Assembly: GCF_900111575.1 (NCBI RefSeq)
Contig: NZ_FOIF01000020.1
Coordinates: forward strand, 1-33,664
Reading direction: 5' to 3'
Length of the DNA: 33,664 nt
Source of the DNA: Anaerobranca gottschalkii DSM 13577
GTDB lineage: Bacteria; Bacillota; Proteinivoracia; Proteinivoracales; Proteinivoracaceae
Shown: in pieces, positions 23,150 through 31,830 of the stretch
Numbering within the stretch: the first letter of the stretch is position 1
How the letters are laid out: each line of letters begins with the position of its first letter
The notes under the pieces: model-generated
The model's database searches: none
What the model saw: the letters and a program-made list of their open reading frames with translations, nothing else
Told to the model about the DNA's origin: nothing
Program-made: the position numbers and the translations under genes

Positions 23150-24358
23150 ATGTCAATAGTTGCCTATATTCAAGCTGATCTAGAAAAAAATCCTTTTCTA
23201 ACAAAAGAAATTTTAAATAAAAATATAATTGAATATACTGTAGAAAAAGTTTTACAAATTCCAGCGATCAATGATATAACTATGGTTTTATATAATAATA
23301 AAGATAATCAAAGTTTAAGTTATCTAAGGGATAAATATTCTAAAGTCAAAATCTATTTTTCTAAAGAACTAAATGCTGGTAAAAGAATGATAGAAGCTTA
23401 TCAAGACAGCAAACCTTCTGTTATTTTACGCTTTACCGGTGATCAGATTTTTTTAGATGTAGAAAGAACGAAGGAATTGATAGATAGATTTATAAATGAT
23501 AATATCGATATCCTTTATCACAATCTAGATAATGGCTTGCTTCCGGAAATTTTAACTTATGATGCATTGGAAAAATGCCAAGTCCAAATCGGTAAATTCC
23601 ATCGTTTTTTAAAATATCTTAATACCAATCCCCACAACCTTAATCTTAAAAAAGTAAAACATCCATGGGAAACACCTTTTTATCATTTTTTTGTCCGTAC
23701 AGAAAGGGAATACTACATAGCTCAGGAAATCCTTAAGTATAACTTAGATTATACTAAATTGGATATCTACGGAAACATACTTTTTGGTGATACCGGAATA
23801 TATGAAGAAGGCTGGTTCAAGAGTTTTTTAACAAAGAAATCTATCAATTACCAAGAAGAGCCTATACCTTGGATGACCTACCCTGCCATTGATTTCTTAG
23901 AAAAAAGGGTTAAAAAACACTTTAAAGTTTTTGAATTTGGTTGTGGATTTAGCACCCTTTGGTGGGCAAAAAAAGTAGACACCGTTGTGGCTTGTGAACA
24001 CAATAGTGCCTGGGTCCAAGCTATTAAAGAAAACCTTCCAACAAATGCTAAAATTATCTATGTTGACATATCTAAAGAGGATTATCCAAATTCAATTTTA
24101 AAAACGGGGGAGAAGTATCACATAGTGGTTATTGATAGTAGAGATAGAATAGACTGTGCAAAGGTAGCAGTTAACTCTTTACTCCCCGATGGAATAATTA
24201 TTTGGGATGATTCTCAACGAACTAAAGACGATGAAGGAAAAGAATATATTTTAGCCCAAGGTTTCAAAAAAATTGAGTTTACAGGGATGGGTCCAATAGT
24301 CAAAGACAAAAACGAAACAACGATATTTTATCGTGAAGGAAATTGTTTAGGTATTTAG
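23150..24358 (+). CDS. Fusion of a degenerate SpsF-like nucleotidyltransferase domain and a SAM methyltransferase domain
   Basis: A protein of about 402 aa. Residues 1-150 resemble the SpsF/NeuA-type nucleotidyltransferase fold: MSIVAYIQADL, a conserved TGD at about 96-98 (RFTGDQIFLD), and GLLPEILTYDAL. The nucleotide-binding QARxxSxRLPGK loop of active members is absent, so catalysis is doubtful. Residues about 255-370 are a class I methyltransferase: EFGCGFSTLWWA (SAM loop), an acidic end of beta 2 (CEHN) and VVIDSRDRID. I choose the ATG at 23150 because TAGGAG lies 8 nt upstream; the longer frame begins at 23105. The role is unknown; surface glycan modification is a guess. It stands alone between gdh and pepF. 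Confidence 0.8.
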   Translation: MSIVAYIQADLEKNPFLTKEILNKNIIEYTVEKVLQIPAINDITMVLYNNKDNQSLSYLRDKYSKVKIYFSKELNAGKRMIEAYQDSKPSVILRFTGDQIFLDVERTKELIDRFINDNIDILYHNLDNGLLPEILTYDALEKCQVQIGKFHRFLKYLNTNPHNLNLKKVKHPWETPFYHFFVRTEREYYIAQEILKYNLDYTKLDIYGNILFGDTGIYEEGWFKSFLTKKSINYQEEPIPWMTYPAIDFLEKRVKKHFKVFEFGCGFSTLWWAKKVDTVVACEHNSAWVQAIKENLPTNAKIIYVDISKEDYPNSILKTGEKYHIVVIDSRDRIDCAKVAVNSLLPDGIIIWDDSQRTKDDEGKEYILAQGFKKIEFTGMGPIVKDKNETTIFYREGNCLGI

Positions 24359-24368
24359 TCCTATTGCA

Positions 24369-26135
24369 TTAGGAACTCAATTTAATAAATTCTTCTATAT
24401 CTTTAATGATCAATTCTAATGAAGATTTCCAAAACTCTTTACTTGTAACATCGATACCGATGACAGCCCCTACATCTTTGATATTCATCTTACCTGTAAC
24501 AGCCAACAGTTGATCATATTTTGGAATGAAGTCTTTACCCTCCTTGAGATACTGGGCATATATACCTTTAGCAAATAATAAACCAAAGGCATAAGGGAAA
24601 TTATAGAAGTTCCTTGCTGCATAGTAATAATGGGGTTTACATACCCACATATAAGGATGGAGATAATTGTGGTCTAAACCATCTCCGTAAGCCTCTTTTT
24701 GTGCTTCTAACATTATTTCTTTAAGTTCATTTACAGATAAATTATGATCTTCCCTACGTTTAAATAATTCTGTTTCAAATAGGTATCTAGAATAAATATC
24801 GACAATTACCTGCCCTGCATCGGATATCACAGTCTCTAGTATTGTCAATTTTTCTTCATCGGTAGCTTCCTTTAATGCAGCATTCATAACAATAGCTTCA
24901 TTAAAGATAGAAGCAGTTTCCGCCAAAGGCATAGGATATGAGGTGTTTAATATACTTTCATCCTTTAAGCAATATCCATGATAGGCATGGCCTAATTCAT
25001 GGGCTAAAGTGGTTACATCACTTAAACTACCGGAAAAATTAGTTAAAATCCTACTTTCCTTTATTGATTGAAGGTTACTGCAAAAAGCACCTCCCCTTTT
25101 ACCTTCCCTAATTTCAGCATCTATCCACTTTTTCTCAAAGACCATATCGGTAAAATCCGCTAATTTATCACTAAAGGTTCTAAAATGTTTAACGATAAAT
25201 TTTCTAGCTTCCTCAAAGGTAAATTCCATTTTAACTTCCCCTAAAGGAGCAAAAAGTTCATAAAATGGCAATCCTTCTTGATACCCTAATAACTTAGCTT
25301 TTTGACGATAATATTTATGAAAATTTGGTAAAGCTTCTTTAATTCCTTCTAACATGGCATCAAGGGTTTCTTGATCCATCCTAGAGTCTAAGAGAGTTTT
25401 TTCTAATGGGGAAGAATAACCTCTAAGTTTTGCTAATGTTATTACCTCCCCTTTAATCCCATTTAAACAAGCAGCAGAGGATTCTACTATTTTTTCATAA
25501 CTTTTCAATTCAGCATAATAGGCAGCTTTCCGTACTTTAGGGTCTTTATCATGGGCCATATTTCTAACAACTGGTAATGGGAGCTGCTTCTTTTCTCCAT
25601 TTACCTCCATATCTACTAGTAATGTGGAAGTCAGCTTATCTTGAAGTTTACTCCATCCTTGAGAACCGGTGTTAACCATTTTAGCAATGATAACTTCTGC
25701 TTCTTCTGATAACAGGTATTTTGTTTTTCTAGCGATTTCCTTTAAATAAAAGTTATGTTCTTTTAATAATGGAGAGGTTTCTATAACTTCTTCTAAATTT
25801 TCTAACCCTCCTATCCATTTTTCGATTTTCACTATAGATGAAGTAAGTTCTGTAGATTTAAATTGTAGTTTATCTAAATAAAATAATGCTTTTTCATCTT
25901 TAGTATTTACACTTAAGGATAAATGGCAAAATCCCATCAGTCTAGAAAAATTGGTGTAATATTCTTTGATTAAACCGATTACTTCTTCTAATTTCCTTTG
26001 TGGACTTTGATAATCACTCAAATTATCAGTAACCCAATTTTTCAGCATTTCCATTTGTTCATCAACAATGGCAAAGTCCCTTTGAAACTGTTCAGAATCA
26101 AAGGAAGAGTATAAAGATTCTAAACTCCACCGCAT
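24369..26135 (-). CDS. pepF: Oligoendopeptidase F, M3 family
   Basis: A cytoplasmic zinc metallopeptidase of 588 aa that cleaves medium-length peptides. The zinc site is HELGH at 379-383 with the third ligand in the downstream ETASIFNEA. The size and the N-terminal all-helical part fit the PepF group. GGGAGG is 9 nt before the ATG. It is a single gene, convergent with the fusion gene (10 bp apart). With glutamate dehydrogenase and the Liv genes it fits peptide and amino-acid use. Confidence 0.95.
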   Translation of the reverse strand: MRWSLESLYSSFDSEQFQRDFAIVDEQMEMLKNWVTDNLSDYQSPQRKLEEVIGLIKEYYTNFSRLMGFCHLSLSVNTKDEKALFYLDKLQFKSTELTSSIVKIEKWIGGLENLEEVIETSPLLKEHNFYLKEIARKTKYLLSEEAEVIIAKMVNTGSQGWSKLQDKLTSTLLVDMEVNGEKKQLPLPVVRNMAHDKDPKVRKAAYYAELKSYEKIVESSAACLNGIKGEVITLAKLRGYSSPLEKTLLDSRMDQETLDAMLEGIKEALPNFHKYYRQKAKLLGYQEGLPFYELFAPLGEVKMEFTFEEARKFIVKHFRTFSDKLADFTDMVFEKKWIDAEIREGKRGGAFCSNLQSIKESRILTNFSGSLSDVTTLAHELGHAYHGYCLKDESILNTSYPMPLAETASIFNEAIVMNAALKEATDEEKLTILETVISDAGQVIVDIYSRYLFETELFKRREDHNLSVNELKEIMLEAQKEAYGDGLDHNYLHPYMWVCKPHYYYAARNFYNFPYAFGLLFAKGIYAQYLKEGKDFIPKYDQLLAVTGKMNIKDVGAVIGIDVTSKEFWKSSLELIIKDIEEFIKLSS

Positions 26136-26233
26136 TATAATCTGCCTCCCTGTTAATTATTTCTGTATATGAATTATTCGATAATAAAATAATTATTCCT
26201 TTTTTTTGTTCATTAAAAATTTATTTATAATTT

Positions 26234-26256
26234 AAGGAGCCAAGTTTTGGCTCCTT
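26234..26256 (-). terminator. Terminator of the thiolase-fold/CoA-transferase cluster
   Basis: A perfect 10-bp stem (AAGGAGCCAA with TTGGCTCCTT) around 3 nt. It overlaps the stop of the gene at 26256 and is followed on the minus strand by AT-rich sequence. The rest of the gap to 26135 is AT-rich promoter DNA of pepF. Confidence 0.75.
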
Positions 26257-27239
26257 TACCATTTATATAAAGCTGCTGCTACGGCAAAACCTACCCCTGA
26301 AGAAATAAAAATAACGTTATCCCCCTTCTTTATCTTCCCTTCCTTTAAAGCTATATCTAAAGCCATGGGAATACATGCTGAACCGGTATAACCGTATTTA
26401 TCCATAATACAGGTGGTTTTTTCCATAGGCAAAGCTAAAATTCCCATTACTTCTTCTATTACCCACTTATTTATTTGGGTGAAAAAAATGTGATCTACAT
26501 CTTGAATATCTAAAGAATTTTTCTCCAGTAAATCTTTAATCATCGGAGACCATAATTTAATGTTCCGATCAGGAGGCAGTGGCTTTAAAAACTGTAGTAA
26601 ATGCTGTTTTTTTTCAATACTTTCATGGGTTATTGGGTACTTAGTTCCTCCCCCATAGATCCCTAAAAAGTCGTATTGAGTTCCATCGGCGATAAGTTTT
26701 GAATCAACAAAGCCCCTTTGTTCTGAAGTCCCAGATATTACCACAGCCCCGGCTCCATCGGCAAAAATAGGGAAAACATTGACATCGGTTTTATCAACAT
26801 ATTTAGTCATATTATAAACACCGATTAACAAGATATTGTTATAGCCACCTGACATTACCATCCGTGACGCCACATCTAAGCCGGTAACAAATCCGGCGCA
26901 AGAGGCGTTAATATCAAAAGTACCGGCATTAACAGCTTTTAAACGTCCCTGAACCACTGAAGAAGTGGCAGGACTTATATATTCCGGAGTATCTGTTGTA
27001 ACAATGATTAGATCTAAATCTTCAGGTTTTAACTTAGCATCTGCTAAAGCCTTTTCCCCTGCTTTTGTAGCTAAATCTCCACTACTCTCATCATCCCCTG
27101 TAATATAACGTTGTTTTATTCCTAATTTTTCCTCTAAACTTGGTTTAAGGGGTTGATTTAGTAATTTTTCCATCTCTTCATTGGTAATTAAATTTTTAGG
27201 AACATACATCCCACTTCCAGTAATTACAGCTCTTCTCAT
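26256..27239 (-). CDS. FabH-like (KAS III) thiolase-fold enzyme lacking the catalytic His and Asn
   Basis: A 327-aa member of the beta-ketoacyl-ACP synthase III fold. The nucleophile is kept: C114 in INASCAGFVTG. Against E. coli FabH, the catalytic histidine position (HQAN) is T254 (FFTQINKW) and the asparagine (GNTS) is Y284 (YGYTGSAC). So it has the acylation cysteine but not the residues for decarboxylating malonyl-ACP, and is unlikely to be a normal fatty-acid starter enzyme. It is 19 bp after the CoA-transferase and is the last of the cluster. It may be a non-decarboxylating acyltransferase or one half of a heterodimer. Confidence 0.82.
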   Translation of the reverse strand: MRRAVITGSGMYVPKNLITNEEMEKLLNQPLKPSLEEKLGIKQRYITGDDESSGDLATKAGEKALADAKLKPEDLDLIIVTTDTPEYISPATSSVVQGRLKAVNAGTFDINASCAGFVTGLDVASRMVMSGGYNNILLIGVYNMTKYVDKTDVNVFPIFADGAGAVVISGTSEQRGFVDSKLIADGTQYDFLGIYGGGTKYPITHESIEKKQHLLQFLKPLPPDRNIKLWSPMIKDLLEKNSLDIQDVDHIFFTQINKWVIEEVMGILALPMEKTTCIMDKYGYTGSACIPMALDIALKEGKIKKGDNVIFISSGVGFAVAAALYKW

Positions 27240-27258
27240 CCTTATCTCTCCCCAATAA

Positions 27259-28578
27259 TTAGATAAGCTTTAACTTTATTCCTTCTTCTAAGAGCTCATC
27301 CCTAAAATCTGGGTGAGCTATGTTAATCAACTTTTTCACCCTGTCCCTGACAGAAGTTCCCCTTAAAGCAGCTACTCCATATTCAGTAACTACAAAGTCC
27401 ACATCATTGCGGGATAAGGAAACCACTGCCCCATGGGTTAATCTAGGGACTATTTTAGAAATTGTTTTTCTCCCTTCACTACCAGAAACTCTAATGTTAG
27501 CAGTTGAATAAAGGGCAATGATAGATTTTCCCATCTGTGAAAGTTGTGCCCCAATGGCGGTATCAGCTTGCCCTCCAGTGCCACTAAACTGCAGGTGGCC
27601 TATAGATTCTGAACAGCATTGACCAGTTAAATCTATTTCTAATGTTGTATTTATCGACACCATTTTATAATTTTTACCTATAACATAAGGATCATTAACC
27701 CACTTACCATTTAAGATCTGAACCCCTGGATTATCATCAATAAAATCATATAATTTCTTACTACCTAAAGCAAAGGTTGCGACCATTTTCTCAGGAAATA
27801 AAGTTTTTTTCCTACCAGTTATCACCCCTGCCTTAAATAAGTCTACCATTCCATCGGTAAACATTTCAGTATGGATTCCCAAGTCTTTTTTATTGACTAA
27901 TTGAGAAGCAACAGCATTAGGTATTCCTCCGATCCCCAACTGAATAGTTGAACCATCTTCTACTAAATCAGCAATATACTTACCGATTATTTTATCTTTT
28001 TCGTCAGGCTCTCCATTGGGAAATTCCGGTACTGGATAATTAACCTCAACTATGTGGTCTATTTGGCTTATGTGTATTGTTGTATCACCAAAGGTTCGGG
28101 GGTAATTGGGATTGACTTCTAAAATTACCAAATCTGCCCCTTCAATAATTTCCCTTTCATAAGTAGCACTCAAAGATAAGGAAAGAAAACCATGTTTATC
28201 CATTGGCGAAGCTGTTCCCACAAATATATTACATTTCTTATATTGTACCCTTTTAGTTCCTGCAAAATGGAGGTGATTGGGTATAAAGGTCGCCCTTCCT
28301 TCACCATGGGCCGCTCTAAGTCCAGGGGTGTAAAACCAGCTTTCTAAAGAAAAACTTTTTTCATATCCCTTTTCTGAGAAAAAACGATAGTTATTCATCG
28401 GCAGACAACAAGTCACTGTAACATCACTAACTTTAGGAGCTATAGTATGAAGGTTACTTAAAAATTCCCTCGGCTCTGCCGCTGCCAAAGCGGTGATGAT
28501 ATGATCTCCCGATTTTACTTTATCTAGGGCTTCTTCTACAGTTATAACTTTCCTTTTATATTCTTCTATTATCTTCAC
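27259..28578 (-). CDS. Acetyl-CoA hydrolase/4-hydroxybutyrate-type CoA-transferase
   Basis: A family I CoA-transferase of about 439 aa. It transfers CoA between acetyl-CoA and another acid. The catalytic glutamate lies in GIHTEMFTDG (E238 counted from the start chosen here), with the acetyl-CoA hydrolase glycine motif LGIGGIPNAVAS before it and FVVTEYGVAALRGTS near the C terminus. The first in-frame TTG (28599) lies before the ribosome site, so I use the GTG at 28578, 8 nt after GGAGG. Lying between two divergent FabH-like genes, it probably charges or releases the acid these act on. The acid is unknown. Confidence 0.88.
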   Translation of the reverse strand: MKIIEEYKRKVITVEEALDKVKSGDHIITALAAAEPREFLSNLHTIAPKVSDVTVTCCLPMNNYRFFSEKGYEKSFSLESWFYTPGLRAAHGEGRATFIPNHLHFAGTKRVQYKKCNIFVGTASPMDKHGFLSLSLSATYEREIIEGADLVILEVNPNYPRTFGDTTIHISQIDHIVEVNYPVPEFPNGEPDEKDKIIGKYIADLVEDGSTIQLGIGGIPNAVASQLVNKKDLGIHTEMFTDGMVDLFKAGVITGRKKTLFPEKMVATFALGSKKLYDFIDDNPGVQILNGKWVNDPYVIGKNYKMVSINTTLEIDLTGQCCSESIGHLQFSGTGGQADTAIGAQLSQMGKSIIALYSTANIRVSGSEGRKTISKIVPRLTHGAVVSLSRNDVDFVVTEYGVAALRGTSVRDRVKKLINIAHPDFRDELLEEGIKLKLI

Positions 28579-28600
28579 TTCTATTACCTCCTCTACCAAA

Positions 28601-29626
28601 CTAAACCACTGGTCCCCACCGGATTACATTTGCTGCCCAAGCATAGCCTATCCCAGCAGCTATCATAGAGATTATTGTCCCATCTTTTATTTTCCCCTGT
28701 TCTAAAGCTAGTTGTAAAGATAAAATTTGATCAATTTGCCCAATATGACCATAGTCTTTTAGATAAATAGATTGATCTTCATTAAGACCTAATAATTCTA
28801 AAAGATATTTATGCATAGAATATTTAAAATGCAGTACAGCCAAATAACCTAATTGTTCTCTTTTAATACCTGATTTCTCAAAGGCTTTATCGATACAATA
28901 AAGCCAATTTTTCATTGATACCTCATTTAACCTATCTTTCATATGCTGCTCGTCAAAGATTTTTAAAGATTTATAGGCTTTAGGCAAATTCTCTGCAGTA
29001 ATGGGGTTTACTATACCACCAAATTCTACTCCTACATCTCGAGCTAAACTACCGTCGGTAATGATATGACTTTCTAACAATAGATTCTTTCCATAATTCT
29101 TTTTCAGGATTATAGCTCCAGCACCGGCAGCTAAGTTATACATCATTGATAAGGATTTATCGGTATAATCTATAAAGTCTCCGTTTCTATAGCCCCCTAC
29201 TATCATAACACAATTTATATCTTTGTCAGCTAACATAATATCTTTAGCTATCTTCATTGCCGATACAGTGGAACAACATCTTTGCTGAACATCAATGGCC
29301 CAAGCCCTTTTAGCCCCGATTTGTTCTTGAATATAAATCCCAGAAGTAGTTAAAGGATATTCTTTCCATTCTTCACCGATACAAATAATTAAATCCAACT
29401 CTTCTGGATCAACCCCTGTATTTTCTAAGGCATTTAATGCTGCCCGTACCCCCATTTCCTGGGTTCCATCCCCTTCACCGGGGATAACCTTTTGTACTAT
29501 CCCTAACTTCTCGATAATAGCCTCTTCTGTCCAAATCCCATTGGTCTCTTTTGCTATTTCCTTAGCTGTCATTCTCCCTTTTGGAATATATAAACCTGTT
29601 CCAACAATACCTACATGATCTTTCAT
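28601..29626 (-). CDS. FabH-like (KAS III) thiolase-fold enzyme with altered catalytic residues
   Basis: A 341-aa KAS III-fold protein. The cysteine lies in DVQQRCCSTV (C117, with a second Cys at 118). The histidine is kept at H266 (VLHFKYSMH) but the usual HQAN context is lost, and the asparagine of GNTS is replaced by H294 (DYGHIGQ). A Cys-His-His arrangement is therefore likely. It differs strongly from the other copy 20 bp beyond the CoA-transferase, so the pair is not a recent duplication. It starts the three-gene unit, with an SD-like GAGGGG and AAGAGG before the ATG. Confidence 0.82.
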   Translation of the reverse strand: MKDHVGIVGTGLYIPKGRMTAKEIAKETNGIWTEEAIIEKLGIVQKVIPGEGDGTQEMGVRAALNALENTGVDPEELDLIICIGEEWKEYPLTTSGIYIQEQIGAKRAWAIDVQQRCCSTVSAMKIAKDIMLADKDINCVMIVGGYRNGDFIDYTDKSLSMMYNLAAGAGAIILKKNYGKNLLLESHIITDGSLARDVGVEFGGIVNPITAENLPKAYKSLKIFDEQHMKDRLNEVSMKNWLYCIDKAFEKSGIKREQLGYLAVLHFKYSMHKYLLELLGLNEDQSIYLKDYGHIGQIDQILSLQLALEQGKIKDGTIISMIAAGIGYAWAANVIRWGPVV

Positions 29627-29656
29627 CCTCTTCCCCTCCCCAAAAAGTTTGAAGGT

Positions 29657-29682
29657 ACCCTTGCAACTTTCGCTGCAAGGGT
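29657..29682. other. Intergenic hairpin between the hydrolase and the KAS III-like genes
   Basis: ACCCTTGCA with TGCAAGGGT, a 9-bp stem. The minus-strand T run comes only 10 nt later, so it is a weak terminator, or a processing or stability hairpin inside one transcript. Confidence 0.6.
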
Positions 29683-29704
29683 GAAAAAATAAATAGGAGG
29701 TAAT

Positions 29705-30493
29705 TTATTTTAAGAAATCAATAATAGCTTTATTAGTTTCTTCTGGCTGTTCCATAAAAAACACATGACCTGCTTTTTCAATAATTATCATTTTTGAGCA
29801 AGGTATTTTTTCTTTTAATAAGACTGCATTTTCCGGAGGAACTACCCTGTCCCCTTTACCTGCCAGTATTAAAGTTTCACTTTTTATCTTTTCCACTCTA
29901 TTTTCAGCATTAAAACCTGCCCCTGCCATCAGTTGTCGTTGGTAAGCATATTTAGGTTGAGGATCCTTCATTTTCTCTTCCATGATTTTATTCAATACCT
30001 CTTCATTTAAGTTATCTTTATCTAACGCGGTAGCTATAGCTTCTTTTATTTCATCTAAGGAGGTGTAAACCCCTCCACCCTTTAACATAATTTGAAGAGT
30101 TTCCATTGGAATAGGAATACTATTAGGTCCCCCAAAAGAGGTAGAGCAAAGAATTAACTTATCTACCATATGGGGATATTTTAAAGCAAATTCTTGGGCT
30201 ATAAATCCCCCCATAGATACACCCAATATATGGGCTTTTTCTATCCCCAATTTACTTAACAATTCCGCCAAGTCATCGGCAAACATTTCTATAGTGTATT
30301 CACAATCCGGTTTATCTGTTTCTCCTACCCCTCGGTTATCAAAAACTATCACTTGAAAGTGTTTTGCTAATTCATCGATTTGCTTATACCACATCCAAGT
30401 AGCATAACCTAATCCTTCTATGAGAACTAATGGTGTACCTTCACCATGGATTTCATAATACATTTGAATATCATTAACTTGTATTTTCGGCAT
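29705..30493 (-). CDS. Alpha/beta hydrolase
   Basis: A 262-aa serine hydrolase. Triad: S93 in GVSMGG, D215 in GKGDRVV and H243 in KAGHVFF. The family-typical HGEGTPLVLIEG lies near the N terminus. Many such proteins are esterases or C-C bond hydrolases; the substrate cannot be read. AAAAGGGGTGAT precedes the ATG. It lies between livK and the KAS III-like/CoA-transferase genes, so it may act on the same substrate, perhaps releasing an acid from an ester or dione; this is inference. A partial terminator and a hairpin separate it from its two neighbours. Confidence 0.9.
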   Translation of the reverse strand: MPKIQVNDIQMYYEIHGEGTPLVLIEGLGYATWMWYKQIDELAKHFQVIVFDNRGVGETDKPDCEYTIEMFADDLAELLSKLGIEKAHILGVSMGGFIAQEFALKYPHMVDKLILCSTSFGGPNSIPIPMETLQIMLKGGGVYTSLDEIKEAIATALDKDNLNEEVLNKIMEEKMKDPQPKYAYQRQLMAGAGFNAENRVEKIKSETLILAGKGDRVVPPENAVLLKEKIPCSKMIIIEKAGHVFFMEQPEETNKAIIDFLK

Positions 30494-30513
30494 AATATCA
30501 CCCCTTTTATTAC

Positions 30514-30541
30514 AAAAGCCCGAGAAAAATCCCAGGCTTTT
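30514..30541 (-). terminator. Intrinsic terminator after livK
   Basis: A 12-bp stem on the minus strand (AAAAGCCTGGGA with TCTCGGGCTTTT, two G-U pairs) with a 4-nt loop; the 3' arm ends in a short T run. It is weaker than the others, so some read-through into the alpha/beta hydrolase is likely. Confidence 0.7.
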
Positions 30542-30546
30542 TAGTT

Positions 30547-31749
30547 TTAGTATTCAATAAAATCAGTTACCAATTCAAAGGCATAAAATCCATTTTCTAA
30601 ACGAATAACTCTACTCATTGCCATTTTAGTTACACCCTGACGAACCCCTGGTTTATAAGAGATTTCTGGAGCTAATCCTTCAGTGAATACCATCCTTTCC
30701 ATTGCTTTAATGTAGCCTTCCCAAGTCAAGTCATCTCCAGCTTCCCTTAGTCCTGCCACAAAGGTTTCAGCCGCTACCCAACCAGCCATAGTATATGCAT
30801 TGTAAGCACTACCATTTGGAAAATATTTTGCCATAGCCTCTTTTAATGGTTTTAAACTTTCCTCATTTACATCAAGCCATCCTAATACGTGGAGATTCAA
30901 AATGGCATTTGGTGCACCAGGAGAAGCTAATGCTAAAAAGGATGCATCGGCATTGGAATATGATGTTAACATAGGAATGTTGATTGAATGATCTTCAGCT
31001 TCTTTCAAAAAGTTAGTTACACCACCGGATAAAGCATAAATAATAATTAAGTCAGGTTGTATTTCGTTAATCCTTTGGATTTGTACTGAAAAATCTGTAT
31101 CTGTTGCAGCAAAGGCTAGTTCAGCTTTTAGAATATCAGATTTTCCTAAACCTGCTAAACCATCTTTAAATCCTTTTAAGCCATCTCTTCCCACATCATC
31201 ATTTTGATATAAAATTACTACTTTTTCAGCCTTAAATTTTTCTACTGCAAATTTAGCCTTTAATTTGCCTTCATACTGGTAGTTTGGTTGAACTGGGAAA
31301 AAATTGTCTCCAAGTTTAGTAAGCTCTGTAGCACCAGAACCAAAATAAACCGATGGGATACCAACTTCTTTAACTACATCGGCAGAAGCTAGAACACCGG
31401 GAGTACCCAATTGACCAACAATAGCAAAAACTTTTTCATCATAAATTAGTTTTTCTACCCCTTCTAAAGCTTTGACAGGGTTAAATTCATCATCAATATG
31501 GATCAATTGAATTTTTCTACCATTTACTCCCCCTTGATCATTGATCATTTTAAAATAAGCTTCCATCCCTTGTAAGTAAGGCTCCCCAATAAAAGCTAAA
31601 ACTCCTTCCCTAACTGCAACTGTTCCTACCTTAATTGTATCTTCAGTAACTCCTTGGGCGTACTCTACTTCTTTTTTAGCAGTTGAGCAAGCTGTCAATA
31701 ACAACACTAAGGCTAACAAAATTACTAATAGTTTACTCATTTTTCTCAT
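30547..31749 (-). CDS. livK: Branched-chain amino acid-type ABC transporter substrate-binding lipoprotein
   Basis: A lipoprotein of about 400 aa. The signal with lipobox LLLTAC is followed by a periplasmic-binding type I domain (leucine/isoleucine/valine-binding group), with VKVGTVAVREG-like start, GVNGRKIQLIHIDDEFNP and FAIVGQLGTPGVLA. The ligand could be a branched-chain amino acid, but the family also binds amides, aromatics and other acids. The ATG at 31749 is 7 nt after GGGGG; a GTG one codon upstream is possible. It is downstream of livG-livF in the same direction, and a small hairpin (31777-31795) lies before it. Confidence 0.88.
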   Translation of the reverse strand: MRKMSKLLVILLALVLLLTACSTAKKEVEYAQGVTEDTIKVGTVAVREGVLAFIGEPYLQGMEAYFKMINDQGGVNGRKIQLIHIDDEFNPVKALEGVEKLIYDEKVFAIVGQLGTPGVLASADVVKEVGIPSVYFGSGATELTKLGDNFFPVQPNYQYEGKLKAKFAVEKFKAEKVVILYQNDDVGRDGLKGFKDGLAGLGKSDILKAELAFAATDTDFSVQIQRINEIQPDLIIIYALSGGVTNFLKEAEDHSINIPMLTSYSNADASFLALASPGAPNAILNLHVLGWLDVNEESLKPLKEAMAKYFPNGSAYNAYTMAGWVAAETFVAGLREAGDDLTWEGYIKAMERMVFTEGLAPEISYKPGVRQGVTKMAMSRVIRLENGFYAFELVTDFIEY

Positions 31750-31776
31750 CACATTTCCCCCTTTTTTCTATATAGT

Positions 31777-31795
31777 AATAAGCCTTTCGCTTATT
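31777..31795. other. Small hairpin before livK
   Basis: AATAAGC with GCTTATT (7 bp) around 5 nt, in the livF-livK gap. It has no T run on the minus strand directly after, so it is not a clear terminator. It could protect the livK message, which is often made in excess over the ATPases. Confidence 0.45.
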
Positions 31796-31830
31796 AACTA
31801 ACTTAATTGTTGAGCTTTAAATTAGAAAAC

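Noticed and set aside
24358-24377. Possible hairpin AGTCCTA/TAGGAACT between the convergent fusion gene and pepF.
   Set aside because: The stem has a bulge and no T run on either strand, too weak to list as a terminator. No repeat element is inserted here.
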